Source of the DNA: Serinus canaria
Lineage: Eukaryota; Chordata; Aves; Passeriformes; Fringillidae
Assembly (NCBI RefSeq): GCF_022539315.1
Contig: NC_066337.1
Coordinates: forward strand, 2,499,234-2,563,233
Direction of reading: 5' to 3'
DNA length: 64,000 nucleotides
Shown: positions 47,601-58,330 of the stretch, one piece after another
How the letters are laid out: every line of letters starts with the position of its first letter
How positions within the stretch are numbered: position 1 is the stretch's first letter
Notes under the pieces: model-generated
The model's input: the letters and a program-made list of their open reading frames with translations, nothing else
Told to the model about the DNA's origin: nothing
Databases searched by the model: none
Position numbers and translations under genes: made by a program

Positions 47601-50364
47601 GGCACGGGGGTGCTGGAATGCCTTTGTGTGGACACGTGGGCCGGGCTGTGTGCGGAGCTTTACAAATTCTCCCCATTGTCAAGAGAAAAGGGTCATTTTG
47701 CACATAATTCACCGCTGGTGTTTCTGGCAGAGTGGTGAAGTGTTGCTTTAACTCTCCCCTTGCACTGGGGAGCCACGAGCAGAAGTAACTTCAGATGGGG
47801 AAGCAGGTGAGCCCTGCAAGCCTTAAAATCTGGGAGATTTTGGTTCTGTTTGTGACACAGCTGGAAATTCCCTCCCTGGACTCGTGTGGTGGCTTAGCCT
47901 TCCCAAGTCTTATTTTTCCAGCCCTAAAATGAGAAGTAATTTGCTCTTGTCTCAACACCTTCCTCTGCTTTCTCTATTTTGACTTGAAGAGCTCAAGGGA
48001 GGGACTGTTTTTACCGGGTGTACACACGGAGTGGAACATAATGGAGCCAGGATCTTATCAAAGGCACGCCAATGCTATTGTAATGCATACAGTAATTATA
48101 GGGATGTATACGGAGGGATGATGAAAAAAAATCCAATGAAACATGGCATTTCCCTCTGGAAAAAATGTTAGCGAAGTAAAACCACGCCTGGGAGTATGTC
48201 AGTTCCAGCAAAAAATGTCTATTAAAAATTATGCAGTGCTGCTCAGCAAGGTCACAGCGCTCCTTTTAGAGCCAGTTAGAGGTTTCCTTGCAAAGCAGCA
48301 CATCAGGGTTTTTTTTTTCCCTGCAGACTTTTAGCTAAGGTGTTGTGTTTTGGGCTTTTACTCAGATTTAGAGGCAGAAAAAAATTGAATTTCATAAAAA
48401 TTTTCAGGAATTTCTGCCGAGAGGAGCCTTCTGCATCTCGATATGCATGGTGGGATGGTGTCCCTGGTTAACACCAGGTACAAATATATATTTATATAAG
48501 ATTTCCAATGAATAACTTGTTCCCCCCGTTCCTATCTCAGGAGTGCAGCCCTGCTATCTGCATGTCCCTATCAGCCCGGCATGTAGACATGGACGGGTGT
48601 AATGGAGATATTAGGCATTTATTGCAAGGCATTCTGTTGAACATCACCTGCTGCTCAACATGAAAAGTTGATGTTCCACAAAGCCACAAGCCAAAGGCTC
48701 CTTAAGAGCTGTTCTGGTGCATCGGGTAAATATCTGAGCTCAGAGCAGGCGCTGTGTGGATTAATAATGCATGGAGCAAATCTGTAGGAAGAGCAGCGAC
48801 TGCGTAGGGCTGACTTAGAAACTGCTCTCCCTGCTTAGGCAAATAGGCAGGGAAGTTGTGTTTTTTAAAGCATAATGTGTTGGTAATAAACCAAACCAAC
48901 CTAATTGACCATTTCCAGCTGCTCCAAGCACAGTCGCTGGCTCGGCAAGCTGGGGCCAAAGGAGCTTTGCCAAGGGTGGTAAAAATTGCTGTGTGGTATC
49001 TCATGGTAGGAATTTATGCAGGTGGAATGGTGGGGAAGCAGTGGAGGGGTTGAGATGGGATGGGATTAGGAATCTTTTCCCGTCTCCAGGGGTTTTCCAT
49101 CACCTGGTGGTCGCTGGGGCAGCAGTGGGTTTGTGCTGGAGGAACACTCCCAGCCCTGACATCATGACAGGATGAAATCCTCCACACCTTGTATTTGCCT
49201 CTGCAGAAGTGTCCTGCTGCACCACTGGGTCATTAGTGCCACTGTGCTCGTTAGCTCTTGCTGTCCTAACAAGCTGGGAGGTGCTGGAGGCCCTGGCAGG
49301 GTGTGGGGTGCTCCTGGTGGTGCCAAGGGGTGGTGGTGGATCCATTGGACCTCCTTGAGGGCTGTGGATTGAACCAAGCCTTGGGAGGGGAAAGGAAGGA
49401 GAGCTGAGCCCTCTGCAGCAGCCTGCAGCCACTTTTTGGCAATTCCCCATGGAAACCGGTGGGTCACAGCAGTGGAGGTGCTGGGGAGCACCCAAGGATG
49501 GGTGAAATGCATCTTGTCTGTGGCTGGGGACAGTGTCACCCTTTGCCTGGTGGCAGGGATGTGCAGGCATCAAACAGGGCTGGTGGGAACACCCAGCCCG
49601 AGCTGCCAATCCCTCCCAATGGTGTTACATTTGAATCCTTGTCAGATCTGTGGATGGGGCTTGAGCAGAGGGACCTGTGCTTTGTCACCTTCCTGCAGCA
49701 CAGCAACTGGCCTGGATCTGACTCAGAGAGTCCCTGGGTGATAGAGAGAGAAACACAGCTGGATTTCCAAGAGTTCGCAGCCAAGTCTTCTTCTGAATTG
49801 CAAAGTGAACAGCTCAGATTTTTGGAAGCCTCTGAGGAGGCATAAATACAAAAAGCCAGAATATCTTTAATTTTTTTTCCTCATTGTCATTTTTTTTCCT
49901 GGCTATAATGTTGTTTGAAGGGGCTGTGAGTCACCTCGAGCAATCAAATGAGACATCCTTATCACTTATGAAAATAATATTTAATGTGATAATTTTTATT
50001 TAGGTTGTTTTAAAGGGGGCCTCTGGGGGTTCTGAGCCTCAGATATTCTTTTTATTGGACAAAGGGTAGAATAATTTAAGGTTTTTGTTTCAAGGAGCTT
50101 TTCTGTGTGGGCATGTGGGTGTCATGCTCTTCATGCTGGGTTGTGGTGTGGACAGATGTGTGTGGTTTGGGAGTCCTGAACTGGAGAGAAGCCTATTTTA
50201 TTTCTGGTGTTGTGAAATAGGGAGCAGCAGTTGGCATGGGCAAGGAGCTGAAGTAACAGGAGTGTGTTTAATCCCAAACTGGGTCCAAGGGGCCCAGATG
50301 CTGCTCAGAGCAGGAGGTGAGCTTGATGTGGGGAATCAGAGGAGCGTGGCTACAGCATGGAAAA

Positions 50365-50392
50365 CCTTCCTTGATCTGGAGATCAAGGAAGG
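50365..50392. repeat. Near-perfect palindrome, 13-bp arms
   Basis: Arms CCTTCCTTGATCT and AGATCAAGGAAGG are exact reverse complements separated by GG, about 1 kb upstream of the NTM start codon. The two strands' open frames share a peptide because of it. Confidence 0.92.
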
Positions 50393-50684
50393 AGATTTCT
50401 CCTCCAAACTGAAGAGTTTTCCTTATTAAATTTGCTTCTAGAGCCATTTCCACGTGGGTTTAGGTGCACAAGGGGAAGAGGTTTGTTGGGGCTGTCCTGC
50501 AGAGATCAGCCCCCCAGGAGCAGGTGCCCCTCTTCCTTTAGGGCCAGGCAGGTGGGACACAGGGTGGGGGTGTGTGAATCCCTCCCACCACCGTGCAGGT
50601 GGGGAAACTGAGTCACAGCATGGCTGCAGCTGCTCCAGGAGAGATTCACCCCCTTTCCCAGAGGGGAAGAACTTTGGGGGGGAT

Positions 50685-51090
50685 TGCAAGGGTGCTGTGG
50701 GGGTGTGTGGGTGATGGATCAGGGGTGTGAACACTGAAGGGGAAATGTGGGGGGGTGCAGATGCCCAGGGGATGTGGGGGCTGGATGCCAGGGAGTTTGG
50801 GGGGATGCAGATGGAGGGGGGAAGTTTGGGGGCTGCAGCTGCCAACAGTGAGGGGGAGGAGGGTGCTGAGGGAGGGGGAGTGCATATCCCGGTGGAGTGA
50901 GGGGGCTGCAGGTGCCCGGCGGGGGCAGTTTGGGGATGTGGATGCCGGGGGGCAGTCGGGGACTGCGGGTGCCGGGGGTGCGGATGCCGGGGGTGCAGAT
51001 ATTGGGGGTGTAGCTGCCGGGGGGTGCTCGGGGTGTCTTTGCCGCTGGGGTGAGGGGGTGCGGGTGCCGGCAGGGTGCGGGTGCCGGCGC
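50685..51090. repeat. G-rich imperfect minisatellite upstream of the NTM promoter
   Basis: Imperfect units of roughly 10-20 bp, based on GGGGGATGCAG / GGGTGCCGGGGGTGCGGATGC, run up to the CpG island. The + strand is strongly G-rich with many G3-G6 runs, so quadruplex formation is possible. Long minus-strand open frames here are only translations of the array (H-P-R-H-P-H-P-type repeats). Confidence 0.75.
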
Positions 51091-51214
51091 GGGGGGGCCC
51101 CGCAGCCAATGAGTGCTGTGCGGGGGCGGCTGCGTGCGCGGCCGGCGGCGTGTTGCAGCCGGGCGGCGTGTGCGGGCCGGAGCGGCGGGCACGCAGCGCC
51201 TGTCCTCGCACCTG

Positions 51215-51350
51215 CAACCCCTTCCGACCCCCTTCCCCCCCCTTTTTTTTTTCTTTTTGGGTTTTTCCCCCTCCCCCACCCTTCGGTGCTTTTTTTTCCT
51301 TTTTTTTTTTTTTTTTCCCTTCCTTTTTCCTTTCCCCCCCGCCCCTCTTC
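51215..51350 (+). repeat. Pyrimidine-rich low-complexity tract in probable NTM 5' UTR
   Basis: This is an almost pure C/T stretch with runs of up to about 18 T and several of 5-8 C, lying 80-210 bp upstream of the NTM start codon. It is either 5' UTR or proximal promoter. Such tracts are prone to length change and to sequencing error. Confidence 0.75.
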
Positions 51351-51427
51351 CTGCGCTTTGCTCCGGGAAAACGCTGGATTTTAAACCTTTCCCCGCCCGG
51401 CAGTGAGTGGGGAAGGAGAAGGAAAAC

Positions 51428-51503
51428 ATGGCCCAGGCCAAAATGCACCACCCCGTCTCTTGGGTGATCTTCGCCGGGATGGCCGCGCTCCTCCTCTCCC
51501 AAG
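51428..51503 (+). CDS. NTM: Neurotrimin (NTM/CEPU-1) alternative first coding exon, signal peptide
   Basis: Neurotrimin is a GPI-anchored neuronal cell-adhesion protein of the IgLON family, with three Ig domains, that acts in neurite outgrowth and synapse formation. This exon encodes only the N-terminus: M-A-Q-A, then KMHHPVSWVIFAGMAALLL, then S-Q and the first base of a glycine codon. The hydrophobic stretch is a signal peptide. From memory, the alternative human NTM N-terminus has the same K-M-H, S-W-x-I-F-x-G-x-A-A-L and Q-G spacing; the OPCML alternative start is similar but a poorer fit. The ATG at 51428 has A at -3 and G at +4. An in-frame TGA at 51404-51406 excludes a longer N-terminus. 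A second in-frame ATG lies at 51443. The exon ends at a consensus donor (AAG|GTAGGG) in phase 1, as expected for IgLON exon 1, which joins an exon beginning V-P-V-R-S-G. The later exons are outside the window. Assignment to NTM is inference from a short peptide, but the match is specific. Confidence 0.87.
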
Positions 51504-52315
51504 GTAGGGAACGCCGCGGGGGACGCAGCCCGGGCGGGCGGAGGATGCGCGGTCCCACAGCAGCACCCTCCGAGGGGGCTGGGGGATGAGAATCCCCCTC
51601 AGAGTGGGGACGAGGATCCCTCCAGAGCGTGGACAGAGCTGGGAAAGGGTCCCCAGCCCGCCGTGAAGTTGCGGGGGATGCGGATGCGGGTGCGGCGCAG
51701 GAATTCCCGGCGCACCGGGCTGGCGGCGGGGGGGACACCTCTCCCCTGGCGTCCTGATGGTTTTTGCGGGCGCAGAAGGACTCTGCCATCCCAGCACAAT
51801 TCTGACAGGATCGATGATCTGACAGGCTGGGGGATGGGGGTGCACAGCGGGGGCCGGGGTTCCTCCGTGCTTCCCCCACGCCTTTGCTTTCCCAGCAAGG
51901 TCGTCCGAAAAACTCGGTGCAGCCCCGCTCCCGCCGGGCTGGGAGTTGGGAAGTCCCGGTCCAGCCTGTCCCGGATCAGCACGGCTGCCTCCCCCCAGCC
52001 GGGGGACGGTGCTTGGAGGGGAGGGGTGGGCTGTGCAAGGGAAAAAAAAGAGCAAAAAGCGACGGGGAAAGGAGGGGGGAAGAGGCGGCAGGAGCCAGCC
52101 CCATCTGGCCGGGAGCGCCGAGCTTGTCAGCTCGCGTTAGGCTCCTCTCAGCCATCTGGAGGGGCTGTGGGAGCGGGGTTTCCTCCATGGGAGGAGAGGA
52201 TGGAGCCGCATCCTGCCCCGGGCCGCCGCGGGAGCTCGGGATGCGCCAGGGGGATGCTGCTGCGCCGAGCGCGGGGGGCGCCTGGACCGGGGCTCCGGGG
52301 CGGGATGCGGGCACT

Positions 52316-52480
52316 TCCCGGGGAAATGGATGCACCCCGGGGGGGATGCAGGCGCTCCTTGGAGCAGGGATGCACCCCAGGGGCGGTGCGAGTATTCCTG
52401 AGCGAGACGGATGCACCCGGGGGGAATGCGGGGTCTCCTGAGGATGGATGCATCCGGGGGGATGAATGCACCTCCCTCTG
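52316..52480. repeat. GC-rich ~40-bp tandem repeat in NTM intron 1
   Basis: Four imperfect units begin with GGATGCACCC or GGATGCATCC at 52328, 52368, 52409 and 52446 (spacing 40, 41, 37). They lie inside the CpG island, 0.8 kb downstream of the exon. Confidence 0.7.
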
Positions 52481-52900
52481 CACAGCCGGATCCTGCTACC
52501 TCTGCTGCTCCCAGGTGCCCACCGAAGGCTGGGAATGTCCAAAGCAGCCCAGACTCGTCCCCCGTGTGCCGAGGCGCGCTGCAGCAGGAGCCGGGCGGGC
52601 TCTGGAAGCCCAGCGGGTGTGGGGCTGGGGGCTGCGGGGTGGGCAGGGATGGTCACTGGGTGTCTCCCACCTCAAACTTCTCTCTGCTGGGCAAGCCGGG
52701 CCCGCTCCTGCGGGGGGACAGCCCCCCGTGCCGTATCGACCGGTACAGGCTGCTTAGCATGCACATCACACGGTGCCGAGGCATCGCTCCTCTTCGCCTT
52801 CCTCCCGCTCTCCTTCTCGCAGGGCTGCTGCTGCCCGCCTGGCATTCCTGCATCCCCGGGGCTTCCCCGGCTGCCACCTCTGCAGGGAGCCCGGGCGAGG

Positions 52901-54950
52901 TGTGAAGGGCCGGGGCTTCCCAGGAGAGGGATGAAGCTGCACCTTCCCTCCTCACTTCTCCTGCTCAGAATTTAGGCTTCATTTGTTTTATTGTTGCATT
53001 ATTTTATTATTTTTTAAGGCTTGCTTTGGGGCTCCTGACTTGGCTTCCTTGCAGTCTTATTCCATGCCTCTGGTCATCCTTCCTGCTTCCTCTCCCTGCT
53101 CCTATCAAAGCTTCCAGATCAAAAAGTAGTTGGTTTTTTATTTCTTTATTTTATTATTTTTATAACTCCTTATTAAATGCAGAGCAGTGGGGAGGAATGT
53201 GCTGACTCCCTAAGTCCCAAATCCCCCAGTTCCCCGCCTTTCAGGAATCTGATGTGGGTGCCAGAAGTCCCTGAGTCACTCCTGGAGTGAGGGAAAGCAA
53301 GGAGCCACGTTACTCCATGGTCTGGGGAGGACCCAGGGCAGAGCTGTGGGGAACTGGGTGAAATACTGCCCGGGGCAGCCTTTGGCAGCAAAAAGTTGGG
53401 GCATTTTTTGGGCTGGGAGTTGTTGCATTGTTGGAGAGAAGGAGTCCCCTTGGGAGTTTTTTCTTGCATAATTTTATATAAGAGTCACTTAAAAAACTCC
53501 TCAAACACACCCTATAAATAATTTTGTATTTTAGCCCGAACTTTTAAAGAGAGTTTTAAGAAATTTGGCTTCATTCAAGCCCAAGATAATATTTAGGTTT
53601 GTATGCAGTGCTGGAAATCAGCAGTAATGTGCTTCTGCTTCATGAATTCTTCTGCTAATCACAGTAGTTTTTGGAATGCATAAGTTTTCCCCTTTGTTTG
53701 GTGTCTAGAAGTGGAGCTGGCTTGTGTTTGAAAACATGAAAATAATTGTCATGCAGGAAAACTGTGATTGGCACAAACCTCCCCCAGATATCTCCGGAGA
53801 TGTGTGCTGCCCTCTGCAGCGGCTCCTCCTCCTCTGGGTCATCTCCCTATTTCCAGCCAAACAAACAATAAGAAAAGTGGTTTGTGAGTGTGCTTGAAAG
53901 GAAAGTGGATCATGAAGTGGGATAATTCAGAGGCGTTTGACCACCTGCATTTGTGCAAACACCTGCGGGTCCCCCAAGATTTACAGATTTACTTTTGTAG
54001 AAATTGTGTAGATTTGCTGGATTTGTGGAATTGTGGGAGCTGTTGAGGCCTGTGTCCCTCAGGAAGGAGTTCCCTGAGCCCTGGAATGTCCAGGGTGGCT
54101 GGACACCAAGGGAGCTGTTGGGTTCTGGAGAGAGAGGCTGGGGCATTTCTTGGGTGCTGCATCCCCTTGGGAAGGAGCTGCAGGTGTCCATTGCATCCAC
54201 TCACAAGAAAGATGGAGCCAGAAAATGTCCAGCCACAACTTGGGAAAGGAGAAGGAAACAGGCGAGGTTGCAGAGGGCTGGGATAGCCCCCGGCTTCGGG
54301 AAGTGAGTGTCAATTTGGCAACACAGCTCTCTTTGTGTTTGCTCTGTGTCTTCTGTCTGATTTTTAAATAGCAGCAATGGAAATCCAAAATATCCTCACA
54401 CAGGGCCCAGGCAGCAGAGTTCTCCCTTCCCCCTTCCCCTGGCTCAAAGCAAAGGGGTGTCCTCACCTGTGCCCCATGTCCTTGACCCAGAGCCCACCTG
54501 GATTTCTTAAGGAAGAGGCAAAAATCTCACCCAGCACTCAGGAGTGGAAGAGACAGGGAAACTCTTCACTCAGCCACGCATAAAAGGATTAACCAGGCTA
54601 AAAGGTCATAGAAGATTTAGCTGGGCCTTTAGCATCAGTAAGCCAAGAATTATGGGAATTTGATTTACAAATTAGCATAAAGACCTTATTCTAATAAGCA
54701 TACAAGCTGAAATAGGTATGTAAAATAATAGCATGTGTCAACATCCTACACAGAGTGTTCCTCATCCGAAAGAATTATTCGCTCGTTCGATGTGGCTGGG
54801 ATGCAGATAATTCCCAAAGTGAGACAGGCTGTGCTGGTGTGTGATGGAAAGGCTGGATCTGACCCAGAGACACATCCACAGGGAGGAGGGGCTGGGTGCT
54901 TCCCTTTAGGAAGGGCAGGATTTGGAATCTGGGTTGGGGCTATGAAAAAA
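52901..54950. other. Intronic unique sequence
   Basis: AT-rich after 52980 (52985-53010, 53130-53180 T-rich). 54590-54800 is AT-rich and CpG-poor, and might be an old transposon that I do not recognise. No exon supported. Confidence 0.45.
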
Positions 54951-55510
54951 AAAAATGCTATCCCCAAAAAATGCTACCTCCAAAAAAATGTTATCCCAAA
55001 AATATGCTGTCCTCAAAAAATGCTGCCCCCCAAAAATGCTGTGCCCAAAAAATGCTATTCCCAAAATCCTGTGAGAATTTCTCCTGGTGAAGGGGTGAGG
55101 GGAAACCTCCTGCTGTCCCCAAAAAATGTTGCCCCCAAAAAATGCTATAATCAAAAAATGCTGTGCTCAAAAAATGCTACTCCTAAAATCCTGTGAGAAT
55201 TTTCTCTCAGTGGAAGGGTGAGGGGAAACTCCTACCCCCAAAAAATGCTACCCCCAAAAAATTCTGTTCCCAAAATCTACTACCCAAAAAAAAATGCAAT
55301 CCCCACAAAATGTCTTGCCCACAAAATGCTGCCCCCAAAAAATGTTATCCCCAAAAAATGCTACAACCAAAAAATGCTGTGCCCAAAAAAATGCTACTCC
55401 TAAAATCCTGTAAGAATTTTCTCTCAGTGTAAAGGGTGAGGGGAAACCTCCTGCTACCCCCAAAAAATGCTGCCCCCAAAAACTGCTGTCCCCAAAATCC
55501 TGTGAGAATT
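54951..55510. repeat. A6 minisatellite (CCCCAAAAAATGCTG) with a recurring spacer
   Basis: About 25 units of 14-16 bp, each with an A5-A8 run followed by TGCTR. They are interrupted by a spacer starting AAAATCCTGTGAGAATTT and ending GGTGAGGGGAAACCTCCT-like at about 55063, 55185, 55402 and 55494. Blocks between spacers hold 5, 11 and 3 units, so array length changed within a composite repeat. Open frames of K-K-C-Y-P-Q type are array translations. Confidence 0.92.
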
Positions 55511-56070
55511 TCCTCTCAGTGGAGGGGTGAGGGGAAGCCTCCTGGCAGCTCGTGCAGGAGGTAATTGCACTAATGAATGTGTAGAAGAAAAATTACGTGT
55601 ATCGACATCTTTTTGTGAATGCTCGGATTTATTGGTCCTCAGGAAAAATATTAGGTGTGGTTAATAGTTATCATACAGGTCAATAAAATGTGATATTCAC
55701 CCCAACAGCAGAAAATAGCTTTTTAATAGGTAATAACAGTAATAATCAATACCTACATGATTAGATAACCCAGTTCTACGCAGTACATAAAAGGAGGGGA
55801 ACGCACTCTGCCTGCCCGCTGGCTGGGTTTGGAGCGTGGCTGAACATCTGTCATTGCTGTGGATTCCCAGCAGGGCTGAGGAGGTATCAGCACCTCTGGA
55901 AATCAGGAACCACGTGGGATTCACATTTCAAAGATGCATCAGAGCAAGCAGGAACCTGAGAAGACCTTTGGAAAGCAAAGCAGAGCGCTGTGCAAAACGC
56001 TGGAGGCGCCCAAAATGCTGGAAAGGGGGTGGGATTTTGGTTTGGGTGGTGGAGTTTCAGGTGGGTTTTC
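55511..56070. other. Unique AT-rich intronic sequence
   Basis: 55560-55800 is AT-rich with many ATTA/TAAT words, and resembles vertebrate conserved noncoding sequence in composition. No gene recognised. Confidence 0.4.
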
Positions 56071-56076
56071 CAAGTG
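56071..56076. repeat. Target-site duplication, left (CAAGTG)
   Basis: Identical to 56383-56388, abutting the LTR end. Confidence 0.85.
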
Positions 56077-56382
56077 TGTTGTCATCTGATTGAAGGGGTT
56101 CCATGCTGTTGTCTCCTCATCACAAAAGTTTCACACCTTCCTGTGGTTTCTTGAGGGCAGCTCCTCAGGGCACTGACTCTTTCTTCTTCAGTAGAAACTG
56201 AGTCCAGTTCCTTCCCAACCACCCACCCCACTCTTCTATAGCTCTCTTCTTCTCCTTGGTCACAGCTGTGACCTGTTAAAGTCAGGCCTGCTCCTAATCT
56301 TTGATAATTGGCCCAGCAGCACTCCTCAGGGTAAGATTACTTTCTACACTGTCTTTATTTCCTTATATTCTATCCCACTACA
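56077..56382 (-). mobile_element. Solo LTR (306 bp), same family as 40388-40699
   Basis: Reverse strand. Ends TGTAG..GACAACA match the other copy. The core is shared, for example CCAATTA, then GATTAGGAGCAGGCCTGA and TTTAACAGG. It is flanked by a perfect 6-bp target duplication CAAGTG (56071-56076 and 56383-56388). The TATA region has decayed to CTATAGAAGAG. It lies in NTM intron 1, antisense to the gene. Identity to the other copy is roughly 65-75% by eye. Confidence 0.87.
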
Positions 56383-56388
56383 CAAGTG
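56383..56388. repeat. Target-site duplication, right (CAAGTG)
   Basis: Identical to 56071-56076, abutting the LTR end. Confidence 0.85.
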
Positions 56389-56800
56389 TGGATTTCTGCT
56401 GCTTCCCTGGGAGCCTCCCTGTGCTGAGCTGGTTACACAGCAGTGATTGGCAGGATACAAGGAGGAGTAAAGTTGTTGTAGTTGCTCTACGCTGTGGTTG
56501 TGGAGAGATCTCCACCACAACAGCTGGAGATCAAAATGATAAAAAAATCAAAGTGAAATGGAAACTCCATTGTGTGTAATGAATTCCCTCAGGGCACAAG
56601 AGCAGGAGATGGAGCAGGTTTGTGTAGTAGCTACACCAGGTTTAGGAGCCCCACTGGTGGACTGGAGATGTGTGAGCTCCTGTAAGCACCGACACGAATT
56701 TCAGGACGTGCAGTTGTTTCCTGGCCATGAAGCACACGTGAGCAAGGTGCCTGTGGCCACCCACAGTGGGTATGTGAGGAGGAAAAGGTTGTTCATCTCA

Positions 56801-56920
56801 GGTGTTCGTGGCAGGGGTTTGGAGCTGCAGCTTGGCCTTGCAGTTGAGCTCTTGGTTTCAAACAGGGGCCAAAATGAGCACAGGTGTCAGATTTGGGGAC
56901 TCTGTGGAAGCCCAGGCTGG
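56801..56920 (+). repeat. 120-bp duplicated segment, copy 1
   Basis: Shares GAGCTCTTGGTTTCAAACAG, then GCCAAAA.AAGCA and CAGATTTGGGGA, with 57731-57850 in the same orientation; about 80% identity by eye. Not a CR1 or LTR that I recognise. Confidence 0.85.
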
Positions 56921-57730
56921 TGTCCAGCTGGTCTCTCTTTCCCACATTTGGGATGAGCCTCGTGGGTCAGAAGGAGATAAATATGAATTTGATAAGCAGA
57001 GAGGATCAGGTGGGAGCTGGGAGCTTGAAAAACCTCCTCTGGTAAATCTGAACCTCTGAGCCACCCTAGGGACTGTCCCTCTGTGCAGGACTGAGGCTGC
57101 AGCCACTTTTGGGATGTCCCTGTGTTTAGAAAAGCCACTCTTCCTTTCTCCACACAGGAATTTTGACCAGCTCAATAACCCTGGCTGGTGGTTTTTCCAT
57201 CTTCCTTTAACCTACTCCTGAGACGAGTGCATTCGATATTAGAAGTGTCTGCTTTGTGTATTTTTCTTGCAGTTTTCACTTAAAAATACCTATATTGTGA
57301 TTTCCTCCCCCATTTTATTTTTTCCCCAGGGGGAAGAAATTGATCAGTTGACAGATCTGGGTCAGGTTAGTGAGCAGGGCTGGCTGTTTTCTGTGATAAA
57401 CCAGGAGTGGATGGGGAGAGCTCTTCCCAGGAAGCTCCAGTCAGACAGGGGAGGTGAACTTCAGCCTTCCTCAGCCTGGGAAACACCCCCTGAGGAGCAA
57501 ATATTTGGCCATGGGGATCAGAAAAAGACCTTAATTTGTGTTTGTTTTTGCTTCCCAAACTTCAGTAGGGGCAAAAAAGGGCAAAACTTTCCTTGCTTGT
57601 TCTCCAGTTGAAGGAACAAGAGCTTTAAAGAGGGGAAATGAGATTTTCTAAGCATTACAGTCATTCTCCTTTGATGGGCAGTGACAAATTTCCCATTAGA
57701 CTCAGCAGGACCCAAACCTGATCCATCTCT
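56921..57730. other. Unique sequence between the duplicates
   Basis: No exon or known repeat seen. Confidence 0.4.
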
Positions 57731-57850
57731 GATGTTCATGGCAAAAGCCTGGAGCTCTGACTTGGACTTGGAGCTGAGCTCTTGGTTTCAAACAGGAGCC
57801 AAAACAAGCAAGGTGCCAGATTTGGGGATTTTGTAGTGGAAGTCCAAGCC
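57731..57850 (+). repeat. 120-bp duplicated segment, copy 2
   Basis: Second copy, exactly 930 bp downstream of copy 1. It carries a 4-bp insertion after GGGGATTTTGTAG relative to copy 1. Confidence 0.85.
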
Positions 57851-57934
57851 ATGCTTCTGTCGTCTGTTGCCAGCCAGCACCCACACCTTGGCACGTGGGC
57901 TTTTCATGCCTTTAGAAGCTTTTATAGGAAATAA

Positions 57935-58330
57935 AACAGGCTGGGAGAGCTGGGGGTGTTCACCTGGAGAGGAGAAGGCTCCAGGGAGAGCTCAGAGCCC
58001 CTGCCAGGACCTGAAGGGGCTCCAGGAGAGCTGGAGAGGGACTGGGGACAAGGGATGGAGGGACAGGAGCACAGGGAATGGCTCCCACTGCCAGAGGGCA
58101 GGGATGGATGGGATATTGGGAATTAGGAATTGTTCCCTGTGAGGGTGGGCAGGCCTGGCACAGGGTGCCCAGAGAAATTGTGGCTTCTTCATCCCTGGAA
58201 GTGTCCCAGGCCAGGCTGGATGGGGCTTGGAGCCACCTGGGATAGTGGAAGGTGTCCCTGTCCATGGCAGGGGGTTGGAATAAGAGGCTCTTTAAGGTCC
58301 CTTCCCAACCCGAGCTATTCTGGGATACTA
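57935..58330 (+). mobile_element. CR1 3' half
   Basis: 'ggctgggagagctgggggtgttcacctggagag', 'gggacaagggatggagggacagg', 'tgggaattaggaattgttccctgtgaggg', 'agtggaaggtgtccctgtcc' and 'cttcccaacccgagctattctggga'. Closely related to the copy at 10.2-10.7 kb. Confidence 0.93.

Larger units (their letters stand above)
41739..50364. other. Long unique interval upstream of the NTM promoter
   Basis: No transposon, exon or RNA gene recognised. Low-complexity: T-rich tract 44545-44605. 47515-47665 carries a modest CpG cluster. 48030-48700 is AT-rich with long T/A words. A perfect 10-bp-arm inverted repeat is at 44354-44375. Confidence 0.5.
51060..52900 (+). promoter_or_regulatory. CpG island with NTM exon 1 promoter
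   Basis: CpG density rises sharply at about 51060 and stays high through the exon into the intron to about 52.9 kb, unlike the surrounding sequence. Upstream of the ATG lie a CCAAT box (51106-51110) and a GC box GGGGGCGG (51122-51129), with no TATA box nearby. This fits a dispersed-start CpG-island promoter. The transcription start itself cannot be read from sequence; the region 51130-51210 is a reasonable guess. The 5' UTR would contain the long pyrimidine tract at 51215-51350. Confidence 0.7.

Noticed and set aside
50438..52757. Open frames of 354, 386 and 364 codons around the NTM promoter
   Set aside because: They arise from GC-rich, stop-poor CpG-island and array sequence, are P/R/G/S-biased, overlap each other on both strands, and contradict the true exon frame.
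54735..55432. K-K-C-Y-P-Q repeat ORFs
   Set aside because: Translations of the A6 minisatellite.
56107..56382. Alternative left end of the 56-kb LTR at a second TGTTGTCT
   Set aside because: No target duplication there, whereas starting at 56077 gives a perfect CAAGTG pair.
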